In this document: positions 1-12,100 of the stretch, one piece after another
Layout of the letters: every line of letters starts with the position of its first letter
How positions within the stretch are numbered: the first letter of the stretch is position 1
Source: Isoetes taiwanensis
Taxonomy: Eukaryota > Streptophyta > Lycopodiopsida > Isoetales > Isoetaceae
Length of the DNA stretch: 64,000 bases
NCBI GenBank assembly: GCA_021234155.1
Contig: JAJEKV010000055.1
Coordinates: forward strand, 2,663,090 to 2,727,089
Direction of reading: 5' to 3'
Program-made: the position numbers and the translations under genes
The notes under the pieces: model-generated
The model's database searches: none
Told to the model about the DNA's origin: nothing
What the model saw: the letters and a program-made list of their open reading frames with translations, nothing else

Positions 1-595
1 TTATGGCCATAGGCCCGCAGTGCCTCAAGGCGTGCTGGAACGAGAGGCGAGCACAATAGTTCTCCAAATGGAATGTACAAGAGCATAGATGTATATAGGT
101 TGAAACTGAAGAGAACCACCATCACCTATGGCAATATTATCTGGATGCTTGTTTCCTCAGCAAGCTTTGGGATATTGATGCCCTTGAACATGCTACCTCC
201 GTATACATTTTCCACTGAAAAAGCACAGATTGATAACTTCCATTCGCACAGGTGCACATCGCCTGTGAATTGAGACGGGTAGATGGGCTCAGGAGGTGCA
301 TGAGAATAGCCTGTGTCTGTGTTTCTAACATGGTGCATTGAAGATGAAAGCCACACTCTGCAGCAATGTCTGGCATTCAATCACACTCGGGCCAGCTATG
401 CTTAAGTCAATCCCACGTAACCAGCAATCGTATGGATGGTTGGACACAACTTCAGTGGGTCCATTAGGATCTTAACTCCAGGGCACTATGGATGCACGCA
501 TTCAGTTATGTCCTCAGACACTGCAACTAACATACATTATAATGTACCATTGTAATGTATTATTGTACAATCTCTCAGCATACCAATTACTGCCA

Positions 596-946
596 AGGTT
601 TTTCCCTTGAAAACCCTCAAGGGATTTTTTTAATCCTAGCAGTGATACGCCTGTTGTATTCCTTTTTTGGGTTCCATAGGCCAATTGGTCTTTGCGGACG
701 ATAAAAATCAATTCAATTCGATTCACTAATGAGCCCATCTATATCCACCGCCAACACATTGATATCACATCATGTACATGTTCATTGATAGGCTTATTAC
801 TGTCACGCTTTTTCCCTCGAAAATCCTTTGAGGCTGGGGTCTTTTAATCCTGCATAGTAATGCATTATTGTGCTCTTTTAGTATTGAGTCCTAAGGACTA
901 TTTTGTCTCTATGGACAATAAAAATCAATTCAATTTAATTCTTGTA
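596..946 (+). repeat. Two diverged copies of a non-LTR retrotransposon 3' end
   Basis: Two related blocks lie at about 596-732 and 806-946. Each has a short hairpin-like stretch (CCCTTGAAAACCCTCAAGGG in the first), then TTTTAATCC, then a GGACRATAAAAATC box, and ends in a (TTCAA)n-like pentanucleotide tail. The same box order (TTTTAATCC, CCAATTGGTCT, GGACGCTAAAAATC) closes the minus-strand LINE fragment that ends near 51,640. I therefore read these as 5'-truncated 3' ends of that family, or a SINE sharing its tail. No coding capacity is seen. The short open frame at 860-1159 starts inside the second copy. Confidence 0.55.
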
Positions 947-1870
947 GGATCCTTTCCATCCTCTTTACTGAATGGAAGAGTATGCTCAATCAGTGGATAT
1001 TGCATGAAATGTATGTATTGTCTCTTGGAAATTATATTTGGATTGTTTAATGTTGTGATAGCGTGGATTGTTATTATGGTTGTTTCTTGGGGTTTATGTA
1101 GTATAGTATTGCATAAAATGTATATATTTTCTCTTGGGTATTATATTTGTATAGTTTGATGTTGTGATAGCATGGATTGTAGTATTACATGGGGATGTAT
1201 TTATATTCTTACAAGAAATTTATCGTGGCGGCCAAGAGCGCCGTGAACATTTCTCTTTCCCGACTCTTATTCTCTTTCAACTCACTTGCTAACTGGAATT
1301 ATATGTAGCAACGAATGTGTATCAATTTAAGAACACACATTGAACCTGCACTATTGTTTCATGTTTCCATGGCGCATGAGATTTAAACAGACCCACATTT
1401 TTGCATCGTGTCCTCAGATTGATATCTATAGGTATCTTTACTTCAATAGAATTTTGATTTGCACGTACCCAATAGTTCAAAGCACAAACAATATACATTC
1501 ATTAACTAGAATAAATAGAAGGAAAATGTTCATTCCATACGAAACAGCCCAAACTTTAACAATAATATATTTGCAAAATATATACCTTGAATGTCAGGAA
1601 TGAAGCAAGGACGAAGCGCTCACACTAATAATCCAATTGTTTCAATGTGATGAAATGCTAGGAACGTCTTCTATTTATAGGGTGGAAGTCTCTTTAGTCA
1701 GTAGGCACATGTCACTAATCAAAGGCTAATTTTGTGCCATGTATTTGCATTCTAAGCCGCATATATATAAAATATCATTCATAGGCATAATCATTGAAAA
1801 TCGATATCATAAACTAAATCTACCCGAATCTAAACCAAAATATTCCAAATAGATCTCACACATACCCACC
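947..1870. other. AT-rich spacer, no gene seen
   Basis: Only short open frames without recognisable domains are present. Segments near 1700-1800 resemble, in diverged form, the repeat family described at 1876-2395. Confidence 0.5.
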
Positions 1871-1875
1871 CTAAT

Positions 1876-2395
1876 TTACACCATAGATTTCTATGATTAC
1901 ATTAGTGGAAATCCGTTTAAATAGTCAACACGTGTCAACGCTTTTTTTCTTGCCACGTGTTTACAGTTTAAGCCACAAGTAATATTTATAATATCATTCA
2001 TCATTCTTGGACATAATCATTGAAAACCGATGTTATCATGTATTAATTCAACATTTTAATGTAAGATTTGGACTTACCAAAATGATTAAATTAAGCGCAT
2101 GTCAATTTACATATTCACACATTTTAATTTACATGTCTTAACTTACTGGCATGAATCCCATAGACGTAACCACATCGCAATTGCAAGGCTTAATTTTCAC
2201 AAAACGTCTACATCGTCAGATATTCCACCAATTTATACCATAGATTTCTATAGATTACGTTAGTGAAAGTCCGGATAATCAATATGTGTCAATGTTTTTT
2301 TTCCTGCCATGTGTTTACAATTTAAGCCATAAGCAGTATTAATAATATCATTCATCATTCTTGGACATAATCATTCAAAATCGATGTCATAAATG
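1876..2395. repeat. Direct duplication, about 165 bp, offset about 350 bp
   Basis: The block at about 1876-2040 recurs at about 2230-2395 with scattered substitutions. Both contain ACCATAGATTTCTAT, then a TGTTTACAR-TTTAAGCCA motif, then TAATATCATTCATCATTC and CTTGGACATAATCATT. A related but more diverged version precedes them at 1700-1800. The duplication is non-coding and AT-rich, and looks like ageing satellite or MITE-derived sequence. Confidence 0.6.
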
Positions 2396-2504
2396 AAATA
2401 AGGCACATGTCAATACAAATCCACCCTAATCTACATCAAATAACCCATGTGTCAATTCAATGTTTTAATATATATCAAAATAACCAGGGGTTTTAGGGAT
2501 CATT

Positions 2505-3870
2505 TAGAATATGTAGCAAAATAACAGGGGGTTTTAGGGGGTTTGATATGGATGTAAAAATAACAACTCCTGAAACCATGGACCATATATCCTTAAAACA
2601 ATTGAATGGGGTGTTATAAAAAAACATAGATTCAAGATTAAAAAATAATCACATTAGTTCACTGGGTATATTGGTTAAAATAGTCTTATTAGGACATTGA
2701 GTTATTTTGGTAGAGGTTCAAGCCCCCGTATTTCATATTCTAAAATCTTAGGCAAAGACGTATAGAAATTCGATATTCCCTCAAAACCTTAGGCGAAATC
2801 GTATTTCATATTTCAAAATCATAGGCGCCTCCAATCATAAATGACTATAAGCGAAATGAGAGGTGCCCAAAGACCCCAACATACGATCAAGGTCGTAGGA
2901 TCGACGAATCCGACGACTGTGGTAGTCCAAAGTGCACCTCGTTTCGTTTAGAATATGTAGCAAAATAACAGGAGGTTTTAGGACTCGTTTAGAATATATA
3001 GCAAAATAATAGGGGGTTTGATATAGATGTAAATATAACAACTCCTGAAACCATAGACCATATATCCCTAAAACAATTGAATGGGGTGTTATAAAAAAAA
3101 AACACATAGATTCAAGATAAAAAATAATCACATTAGCTTACTGGGTGTTGGTTAAAATAGTCTTATTAGGACATTGAGTTATTTTGGTAGAGATTCAAGC
3201 CCCCGTATTTCATATTCTAAAATCTTAAGCAAAACCGTATAGAGATTCGATATTCCCTCAAAACCTTAGGCGAAATCCTATTTCATATTTTAAAATCATA
3301 GGCGGCCTCCAATCATAAATGACTATAAACGATATGAGAAGTGTTCAAAGACTCCAACATACGATCAGGGCCGTAGGAACGATGAATCTGACGACTGTGG
3401 TAATCCAAAGTGCACCTCATTTCGTTTGTAATATATAGCAAAATAACAGGGGGTTTTAGGGGGTTTGATATAGATGTAAAAATAACAACTCCTGAAACCA
3501 TAGACCATATATCCCTAAAACAATTGAATGGGGTGTTATAAAAAAAATATAGATTCAAGATAAAAAATAATCACATTAGCTTACTGTGTACATTGGTTAA
3601 AATAGTCTTATTAGGACACTGAGTTGTTTTGGTAGAGATTTAAGCCCCCGTATTTCATATTCTAAAATCTTAGCGTATAGAGATTCGATGTTCCCTCAAA
3701 ACCTTAGGCGAAATCGTATTTCATATTTCAAAATCATAGGCGGCCTCCAATCATAAATGACTATAAACGATATGAAAGGTGTCCAAAGACCCCAACATAC
3801 GATCAGGGTCGTAGGATCGACGAACCCGGCGACTGTGGTAGTCCAAGGTGCACCTCGTTTAGAATATGTA
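2505..3870. repeat. Tandem array of three units (476 and 446 bp) with tRNA-like boxes
   Basis: A landmark (ACCATATATCC.TAAAACAATT) occurs at 2582, 3058 and 3504, giving periods of 476 and 446 bp. Each unit has a stretch reading TATTGGTTAAAATAGTC followed about 40 bases later by GTAGAGGTTCAAGCCCCC (the second and third units carry point changes). This resembles the A box and B box of an RNA polymerase III tRNA promoter, so the unit probably contains a tRNA-derived SINE head. A further copy lies at 5395-5940. Short open frames in the array (for example 2835-3131 minus) recur only because the DNA is repeated. Confidence 0.7.
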
Positions 3871-3991
3871 GCATAATAACAGGGGTTTTTTTTTGTGTTT
3901 TTGTACGCTTTTCACTAAGGTTTTCCTATGATTTCGTGATGTATTCAAATGGATGTACTAATGCGTACATCTAGAGTGCACCATTTCTGAG

Positions 3992-4188
3992 CCATTGATT
4001 TTATCCCTTTTTTTTTCAATGGTCAACAACCAATGGCTCACAACAAAAGCCCTTTTTTGTGCGTGTGGTGCATAGTGGGCACATGAAGGGCCATTGATTT
4101 TAGCCTTTTTTTTCAATGGTCAACAACCAATGGCTCACAACAAAAGCCCTCTTTTTGTGTGTGTGGTGCATAATGGGCACATGAAGGG
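3992..4188. repeat. 98-bp tandem duplication
   Basis: The sequence from GCCATTGATTTTA through TTCAATGGTCAACAACC to GGGCACATGAAGGG occurs twice in direct tandem, at about 3992-4089 and 4090-4188. Differences are minor, mostly T-run length. No coding potential is seen. Confidence 0.75.
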
Positions 4189-4901
4189 CTTGAAGGGTGC
4201 ATGTGTTTCCCCGCCGGCAACACATTTCTTATCATAACTTTTGATCCAGAGCTCTGTTTGAGATGATTTGTATTGCGTTAGAAAGCTCTTTCCGAGATCT
4301 TTTTGATAGTGCATGATATGGATATGTTTGGTTAAGCTATCTATGCTAAAACAACAATTTTTCGGCCGGGTTTGGTAGGCTTTCACATCCTACCAGCTGA
4401 TTAATACAGGATTGCACTATTGGATATTGTTTTATGGCTCATTCCGAATGAAGCTTGCAAAAAATTACCATGCATTTTTAGATTTTGTGGCAGTTATTAA
4501 GCAAATTCCAAGGCTTCTAGATCCTTGTGCTAACAAGCAGAAAAGTTTCCCACTTTGGTTTCTCACCACAAGAATCCATGGAGGCCAACGGCAGCTGTTA
4601 AATTCCAGTTGAAAAATGTTTGTGTATGGGTGTTGTAAACTTTATGACTTTCAGAATAATGGGATCAATCTGCTCTATCTATGGTAACTTTTACTTATGT
4701 TCTATTTGTTTTATTGTGATCAAATTCAAAAGCTACAGGTGATGAAAGCCTCAAATGAATTCTAGTTTTTTTTCTGGTTTGAATTCTAAAATTTTTGTCA
4801 CACCGGGGGGGGGTGACGTCCCTAAGGCCCCGAAGGGGCCAAAAAAATTTTTTGCAACACAAACCATTAACATCCAACATATAAAAATTAAATCCCCCAA
4901 C

Positions 4902-5394
4902 ACATAACAACCATTGACATTAACAACCAACACATAACTACCATTGACATTAATTAACACAACCATTGGGTCCAACACATTTAAATTAAAATCCCCCTTA
5001 AACCCCCTTTGGTTTGGGTGCATATTCACACGGGGGGTGACGTAGGGCAGCGAGAGCCCTCATAATTGTATTTTGCACATACGAAATCAACACCATATAG
5101 TATTCCGCTTGAAATCTTATAGTATTTTGCGAATCTTGTTATACAGTATAGCAAATTTTGTACTTGCATACCCCACAAACGAGGAACTTTACGTACGGTG
5201 TAGATTAAGGAATAAGAGGTGAATATGCCTATCCAACAGCTCTCGTTGCCCGGAGTCACCCCCCGTGTGAATATGCACCCAAACCAAAGGGGGTTTAAGG
5301 GGGATTTTAATTTAAATGTGTTGGACCCAATGGTTGTGTTAATTAATGTCAATGGTAGTTATGTGTTGGTTGTTAATGTCAATGGTTGTTATGT
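4902..5394. repeat. 140-bp inverted repeat around a 213-bp spacer
   Basis: The arm at 4902-5041 is the reverse complement of the arm at 5255-5394, base for base as far as I could read. The spacer is 5042-5254. Beyond the inner ends the arms continue in weaker complementarity (GGGCAGCGAGAGC near 5044 against GGGCAACGAGAGC read in reverse near 5240). The outer end of the right arm abuts the next copy of the 450-bp repeat (AGCAAAATAACAGGGGG). The arms contain runs such as CACGGGGGGTGAC, and a related GGGGGGGTGACGTCC stretch lies at about 4805. Opposed open frames (4751-5029 minus, 5219-5404 plus) give the same peptide because of the symmetry. Confidence 0.85.
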
Positions 5395-5940
5395 AGCAAA
5401 ATAACAGGGGGTTTTATGGCTTTGGTATAGATGTAAAACTAATCACTCCTGAAACTATAGATCATATATCCCTAAAACAATTGAATGGGTTGTTATAAAA
5501 AAAAACATAGATTCATGATAAAAAATAATCACATTAGCTTACTGGGTATATTGGTTAAAATAGTCTTATTAGAATATTGAGTTATTTTGGCAGAGGTTCA
5601 AGCCCCCGTATTTCATATTTTAAAATTTTAGGCAAAGACGTATAGAGATTCGATATTCCCTCAAAACCTTAGGTGAAATCGTATTTCATATTTCAAAATC
5701 TTGGGCGCCTCCAATCATAAATGACTATAAGCGAAATGGGAGGTGCCCAAAGACCCTCTTTAAATTCAGAAGGTCATTAATAAATATAAATTATTGGAAT
5801 GATGAATATTTATTAATAGGTTTTTTTATCCTTCTTTTTGTTAATTATTTTTCTGGGTTCGATACCCGCTTTGTTTCAACCTTTCCAGTCATTTCAACAT
5901 ACGATCGGGGTCGTAAGATCGACGAATCCGACGAATGTAA
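5395..5940. repeat. Fourth copy of the 450-bp unit, interrupted by a short insertion
   Basis: The copy starts at AGCAAAATAACAGGGGG (5395) and includes the tRNA-like boxes. It is broken after AAAGACCC (about 5755) by roughly 140 AT-rich bases before resuming at CAACATACGATC (about 5897). The inserted stretch ends with a GGGTTCGATACCCG motif that itself looks like a polymerase III B box. It could be a small SINE or MITE; I cannot define its ends. Confidence 0.6.
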
Positions 5941-6440
5941 TATGCATATATACCATCATGATTTGCACTTACGCAAATGATTAAATAAGGCACATGTCAA
6001 TCTATATGTGCACACATTTCAATTTACAAGTCACAACTTATTGACACGAATTCCATAGATGTAACCACATCGCAATTGCAAGATCTAGTTTTCTCAAGAC
6101 GTCTACATCAGCAGATATTCCATAATATTGTAATAAAGAAACTAAAACATGTGTCGAGTGCACCTAAATAGTAAGGAAGAAATTAAGGCACATGTCAATT
6201 TACATGTGCAAACATTTCAATTTACATGTCACAACTTATTGACATGAATTCTATAGATGTAACCACATCGCAATTACAAGGTCTAGTTTTCTCAAGATGT
6301 CTACATCACCATATATTCCATAATATTGTATTAAAGCAACCGAAACACGTGTCGAGTGCTTTTCTCAAGACGTCTATATCACCAGATATTCCATAATATT
6401 GTAATAAAGAAACCGAAACACGTGTGAGTGCACCTAAATA
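5941..6440. repeat. Tandem repeat, about 187-bp period, two and a half copies
   Basis: Blocks beginning with AAGGCACATGTCAAT and containing CATAGATGTAACCACATCGCAATT, TTTTCTCAAGA.GTCTA and ATTCCATAATATTGTA recur at about 5985 and 6185. A truncated third copy lies at 6364-6440. Related sequence appears once near 2095-2220. Non-coding. Confidence 0.65.
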
Positions 6441-7380
6441 GTAAGGAAGAAACTAAAATGCCAACAGTTTAGATATGAAGGATGGCATTATGAGCTAGCA
6501 TTATTGTGATATCGTGATCTTTAGATGGAAATGAATGGATGTGCATGTAAGATACGAGTCCTAGTCAAAGATATTGTATGATGTCATAGCATAGATGTGA
6601 TATTTAACTATGACAAATGGGATATATGGTGAGTTAATGGGTCCAAGTTCCCTCATGTCAGCGTTGGCTTGGACTTGCTTGTTTTTTACATCGGACATAG
6701 TCATCTATTATGGCAAGAGGTCCTTCAGTGATATATGCAAGGAAAGGTGTGTACATATAAGGCTTACTCCACCTAAACTGCTACAGGGTTTTATCAGTGC
6801 AGGTAGTCTGTTGAATTGGAGCAGGTACGAGTGGCATCCAATGGTGATGTTCTAGCTTTATGTATTTGCATGGATGACTTTGGTTATAAATACTAATAAT
6901 ATGTTGTAGATACAATTCTGGCTGGTCCTCATGAATATATGTATAGTTTGTGAAATTTATTGTGTTTAATACCTTATCATTGGAACCCTTCAACCCCAGC
7001 TTAGTCTTTATGTTATAAGCGCATTGACAATATGCTCCGCAATGTAGCGAGGTCATAAATCCTAACAGATAGCCAAGATCAAAATGGAGATGCCTTAAGG
7101 TTGTTTGGGATACAGGCCATGATCGGCAAGAAAGAGCAGTTAATTTATAAGCTTCTTCATTAAAGTGATATATGTTGTATCTATCTGCAAGGCTTTTAGG
7201 ATTGTTAAGTTGTGGTATTTGTATATGTATGTTTATATGGTTTGGTGTTTGCTATAAATGTGATATGATGTAAAACCTGCTATATGTCTATTCTTTTTCC
7301 ACAGTAGTCCACAGTATTCTATTTCTGAAAGTCATATATTTTATCAAATGATGTTTGGCCACCTATTGTCTTAAAAAAAT
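6441..7380. other. No gene seen
   Basis: The stretch is AT-rich with isolated open frames under 95 codons (6610-6855 plus, 6781-7056 minus). They have no recognisable domain and no convincing splice context. Confidence 0.4.
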
Positions 7381-7510
7381 TTTACTTTTCCACTATGAAA
7401 ATAAGACATGTCTTATTTAGGTTCGGGATAGGTTTGGATTGTAAATGGATAAGACACCTAGTCTTATTTGAAATATAACTAAAAAATAAGACCTGTCTTA
7501 TTTTTCATTG
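7381..7510. repeat. Cluster of three inverted repeats around AAGAC/GTCTT (MITE-like)
   Basis: A perfect 20-bp palindrome, AAATAAGACATGTCTTATTT, lies at 7399-7418. A second stem (ATAAGAC...GTCTTAT) lies near 7450-7470. A third (AAAAATAAGA...TCTTATTTTT) lies near 7484-7506. The outer parts are also loosely inverted relative to each other (TTTTCCACTATGAAAATAAGAC on the left, GTCTTATTTTTCATTGTTTTCCAC on the right). This suggests a small inverted-repeat element; the ends were not proven by a target duplication. Confidence 0.45.
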
Positions 7511-7699
7511 TTTTCCACTAGTATTTTAGTGGTGTCATATTTTATGACTACCATGCAGTGGAAAAGCAAGATTCAATTTGTGTGTCTCATTTTTAGCCCT
7601 AGAGTCACAAATGGTGTCATATATGGTATATGGCAGTCATATTTTGCGACTACTGTGGAAAAAGGGCTATCTGTATCGTACGGAGGTTTGAATATAAAA

Positions 7700-8640
7700 A
7701 CTGATTTTTTTACTAGGATATTTAAGTACATTTACCTTGAGTATCAAGCTGCTTATCTTTTTGTAGCAAGCCCTGTTTAGAATCTCGAGTTGTCTGAAGG
7801 GCTAACTTGGCACACCCATCACACTAATATAAAGTCTATTATACATAGAGGTCTCTAGAATTGGATTTTTATTTTACTGGATCCAAATTTTGTAGAGCCT
7901 AGTACCCCCTACCTAAATCCACATACTAGTGTTCTTTTGGGGATCGGAATTGAACTAGCACTATTCTCGTTTCCTATGCCCAGCCCCAATGTAAAGATCC
8001 ATGCTATCTCCATCCATCGATTTGATAACTGATATTCATTTGATATGCACATACTTTTTCAAACTATGAATTTATAGATAGAGAATTGCTCCACGTCCAT
8101 CCATCCAAGGTTAATTCTATCCACTTTTATCTATTTCAAATAATGTTGCCTTGAATAATATCTGAACAATTTGTGTGGAGATCCTGACCATCCTCCTAAA
8201 CAATTCATTTAGAGATCACCAATGGAGATTTAACAAAGACTAGATTAATCAACCTAAAAGAATAAAAAAACAAGCCAATTAAGCAGTTTAAATATCATCA
8301 ACTGGTTGACTACTGTTCAAAAAACATATGTTACTAAAAGACCTCGGTGTGCAAGTGATGTATAGAATGTACAAGAATTAGGATGCAACCACCCAGTTTT
8401 TACAACTAATTGGCTGAACATCCAAGGGTAACACATTTTGCATGTAAAAATTAAAGCCAATATTCGACATTAAAGCACCCAACAAACAATGAGATGATAC
8501 TCCCAATGCCAGAGCAAAAAGCTCGAGTCAACTAGTTCACTAGACCTTGTAAAATAGCAACAATTAAACCATTCAAGTAGCATGTGAACATAATGTTGCA
8601 GTTGCAGTAACAACATTGCAACGACTCATGTGCATGTGAA
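7700..8640. other. No gene seen
   Basis: AT-rich spacer with short open frames only. I see no repeat pair, domain or splice signal that I can support. Confidence 0.4.
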
Positions 8641-8647
8641 GCATATA

Positions 8648-8681
8648 AAGAAAGAGAAAGAGAAAGAGAAAGAGAAAGAAA
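8648..8681. repeat. Purine microsatellite (GAAAGA)n
   Basis: About five units of a six-base purine repeat, AAAGAG/AAGAGA, slightly irregular at the ends. Confidence 0.85.
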
Positions 8682-9189
8682 ATGTTAAGTCTTTACTACT
8701 GGTAGTATCCAACAAGGCCTTGTGTAGCTAGCAGCCACCAGCATCATACATGAGCTATAGCAGCTAACACCTCTAATTTTCTTTATTATTCTTACATATG
8801 ATTTTCTTCTACCCAGCTCTCTGTCATTTTCCAAAGTCAATAAAACGGACTCTTGACATAGCACGCTATCTCACCACCCAACCACGAGCTCTCAGCCAAA
8901 ACACAACTGCCTTAGAGCTCTCCCCTTGAGCAACTATACAGCATGCACGCCCCTTTGGTCCTCCTTTGGACCAGCCCCTCCTTTGGACCAGAGGCCCAAA
9001 GGCTCAAAGGCCCACGTGGCCCAAAAAGGCCCAAGGCCATTTGCCATATCCTTGGCATATATCATTCCCTCCCTCTTGACATTGCAGCAGTCCTCTGCTG
9101 CAAAAAGGGCGTTTAAATACCTTTAGACATCCGAGCATAATCCTTCATTGGCCCTCTCTTAAGCCGGCTAGTAGAAGCTTGTCCCTGGA

Positions 9190-12100
9190 TATCTTTTATC
9201 CCTCAGCTTCCCTTGCCTTCCGGTCCTTATATTTCTGAAGAATATCTTTCTTAAAGTGGCCTTTATGAATCCTCATTCATACCCAATCTCCTTCCTTAAA
9301 AACCATTGGTTATCGCAACTTAGATGATTTATATGCAAAATAAGTCTGAGCATCTCGAGTACGAGCTTAAAGCAAGTCTATGAGATCCTTATGTTCAATA
9401 ACTAAATCATCAACAGCTGGAACATTCTCACACGCTCGAAAGAGTGGCTCCCATACAGGCTGACTATATGGTAGACTGATAGGTGATATTGTACACAAAT
9501 TCAGCAATAGGCAAATACTCTTCCCAATGACCTTAATATTCATTGACAAACCCGCTTAAGATAGAACAAATAACTTTATTTACCATCTCAGCTTTCCATC
9601 AGTTTCTAGGTGAAAAGCAATGGAGACCCTTAATTCCATTCCCAACTGCATAAACAATGCCTTCCAGAATTTACTGATAAACTTTATATCACAATCGGAT
9701 ACAATAATCTTAGGCAAGCCATGTAGCCTAAATATCTCTATGATAAAGAGCGTAGCCGCACTATAAGCTGTCAACTTATCCGAACAAGGAATGAAATGTG
9801 CATGCTTAGTTAAACAATTAACAACCGTCCAAACGACAGCATTCTTGTGAGAACTTGCGGGAAGATCAACAATGAAATCCATAGTGATCTGCTCCCACTT
9901 CGCTTCCGGAATAGATAAGGATAAAGGAACACCGTGAGATTTCTTGTTCGCTTTTTTTATCTATTGGCAAGTGACACAATGACCAGCCAAACAAAGTATG
10001 GTTCAAGCTTTGCCAATAGCTTTGGACCTTTATATAAGAACCCGTTAACGATCTTATATCGATATGCATTGCCACTTTGAGTCAATAACCAAATATACTT
10101 ATAATCTTGGTCAGTGGCATACAATGGCTTCATTTCCTCCAAATGGTTGGATTGTGCTATAGAAAGAGAGCAAACTGCATAGCATCAACTTAAAGTATCT
10201 CTCACAACATTCTCTTTGAATGATAGTCCACTGAGAAATCATATTGCTGTATAAAAGCAACCCATTTCAATTGTCTTTCCGATAATATTTTCTGAGACGA
10301 CGTGCCTAATGCTTTGATGGTCAGCTAAAATATGAGCCGTTGACCCTAAAAGATAGTGTCGCCACACTTTCAAAGCATGAATCACAACCAAAAATTCTTT
10401 ATTATAAACACTATATCTACTTTCCCTGTCAGAAAACTTCCGACTTTCATAAGCAATAGGATGACCATCCTGCATCAAAACTGCGCCTAAGGCATAACAC
10501 TTGGATGAACATATAATAAGTAAGATAGACCAAGCTTTAGCAAACGCAGAACCGGAGGACTAACCATGGCATCCTTTAAAACTTGGAAAGCGAACTGATG
10601 ATTATGATTCTATTGGAAAGAAACATCTTTTCGTAGCAACAAATATAGATCTGAAGCTAAACGAGCAAAATTCTGTACAAACTTCCTATAGTAGCTGCAT
10701 AAGCCCAAAAAAGAATGCAATGCAGCAACCGAAGTAGGTACTGGCCAATCCACAATTGCTTGTACCTTACTAGGATCCACTTTAAGACCCTCAGCGGAAA
10801 AAATATGACCCAAATATTCAATTTCTGATTGGAAAAAGACACTTTTCTTAGGATTAAGAGTAATAGACTCCTCCCTTAACTGAGGAAAAAACTCTCGCAA
10901 ATGCAAGTAATGGTCTTCCTCGGACTTACTAAAAACTAATATGTCATCAAAGAAAACGACAACATAAGCACCAGGTACATCTTCAAATATTCGCCCCATT
11001 AGCCTCGCAAAAGAAGCCGGTGCATTTGTAAGTCCAAATGGCATGATCAAAAACTCATAATGTCCAAAGATTGTCCGAAACGCAGTCTTATGAACATCTT
11101 CCGCCGCAATCTTAAGTTGCCAAACCCTGAGTTAAGATCAAGACGGCTAAAAACTGTGGTACCTTAGAGTTGATCAAACAAATCATCCGGCCTTGGTATA
11201 GGAAACCTATTTTTTATAGTTATCTTATTCAAATTGCGATAATCTATACACATGCGCCTGGAATTATCTTTCACTAGAGTTGTCCCATGATGAACCCAAA
11301 TGGGTTCATTCGTACACTTTTTTTGAAATTCTGTTATAGCTCCGAGATAAAGGATTTGTCTACATACTCACAATCTGTTGTCCTCTATGAGTGTACATAT
11401 AAGGAAAAATTTATGAAAAATATAGAAAGCTTCTATTACCAAACATAATGTGGAGCTGAATGCAAAACGTTCAAGTTTATTCTCAAAATCTTTAACATTT
11501 CTCACATTATTTTGCAAATACGATTTTTCTTAGGAATTCTAATTCTTCCATCTTGTAAATCATGATATGAGAAATCTATCACAAGAAGAATTAGAAAAAT
11601 CTATGGTAGAATTTTCAAGAAATAATTCCTTAAAGTTTAAAGTTCAGAAGTAATTTATGGACCCAGTTAGGTCCCCCGAGGGTCAAAATTTTAAAAATTC
11701 ATAGTACTACTCCACATTTTGAAAAAATGAGATCCATTTAGCAAGACGTGTAGTACTTAGTATCTATTTCCATTGAAAAATAATAGTATCTTCACATTCT
11801 TACAAATATCATGGATATGAAATGGTTTCTGGATGTCTATTTTTCAGAAATTCCTTAAGGACCTGACTGGGTCTCTCAAGGATTGAAATTATGATTTGCT
11901 CATTGATACATCAATTTTTTATGAAATCACATGAAATTTGAAAAATGAGTAGCATCCATAGGCTACGTTCATAGAAAATTAATGTTATCTTGAAATTTGT
12001 ATTCCATGTTGAGTGTCATGAGATTATATCATATCATCGAAACCATTGAATTGAGTGTATTTCAAGGTGCGATTGTGTCAAACTTATGAAGAATTTTATT

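Noticed and set aside
2835-3558. Two similar minus-strand frames of 81-98 codons
   Set aside because: Their similarity follows from the tandem DNA repeat; composition and breaks are non-coding.
4751-5404. Opposed open frames encoding the same peptide (QRGFKGDFNLNVLDP)
   Set aside because: They mirror each other because they lie in the two arms of an inverted repeat; there is no coding evidence.
6610-6855. 81-codon plus frame with ordinary composition
   Set aside because: No domain, no splice partner and no conservation evidence visible.
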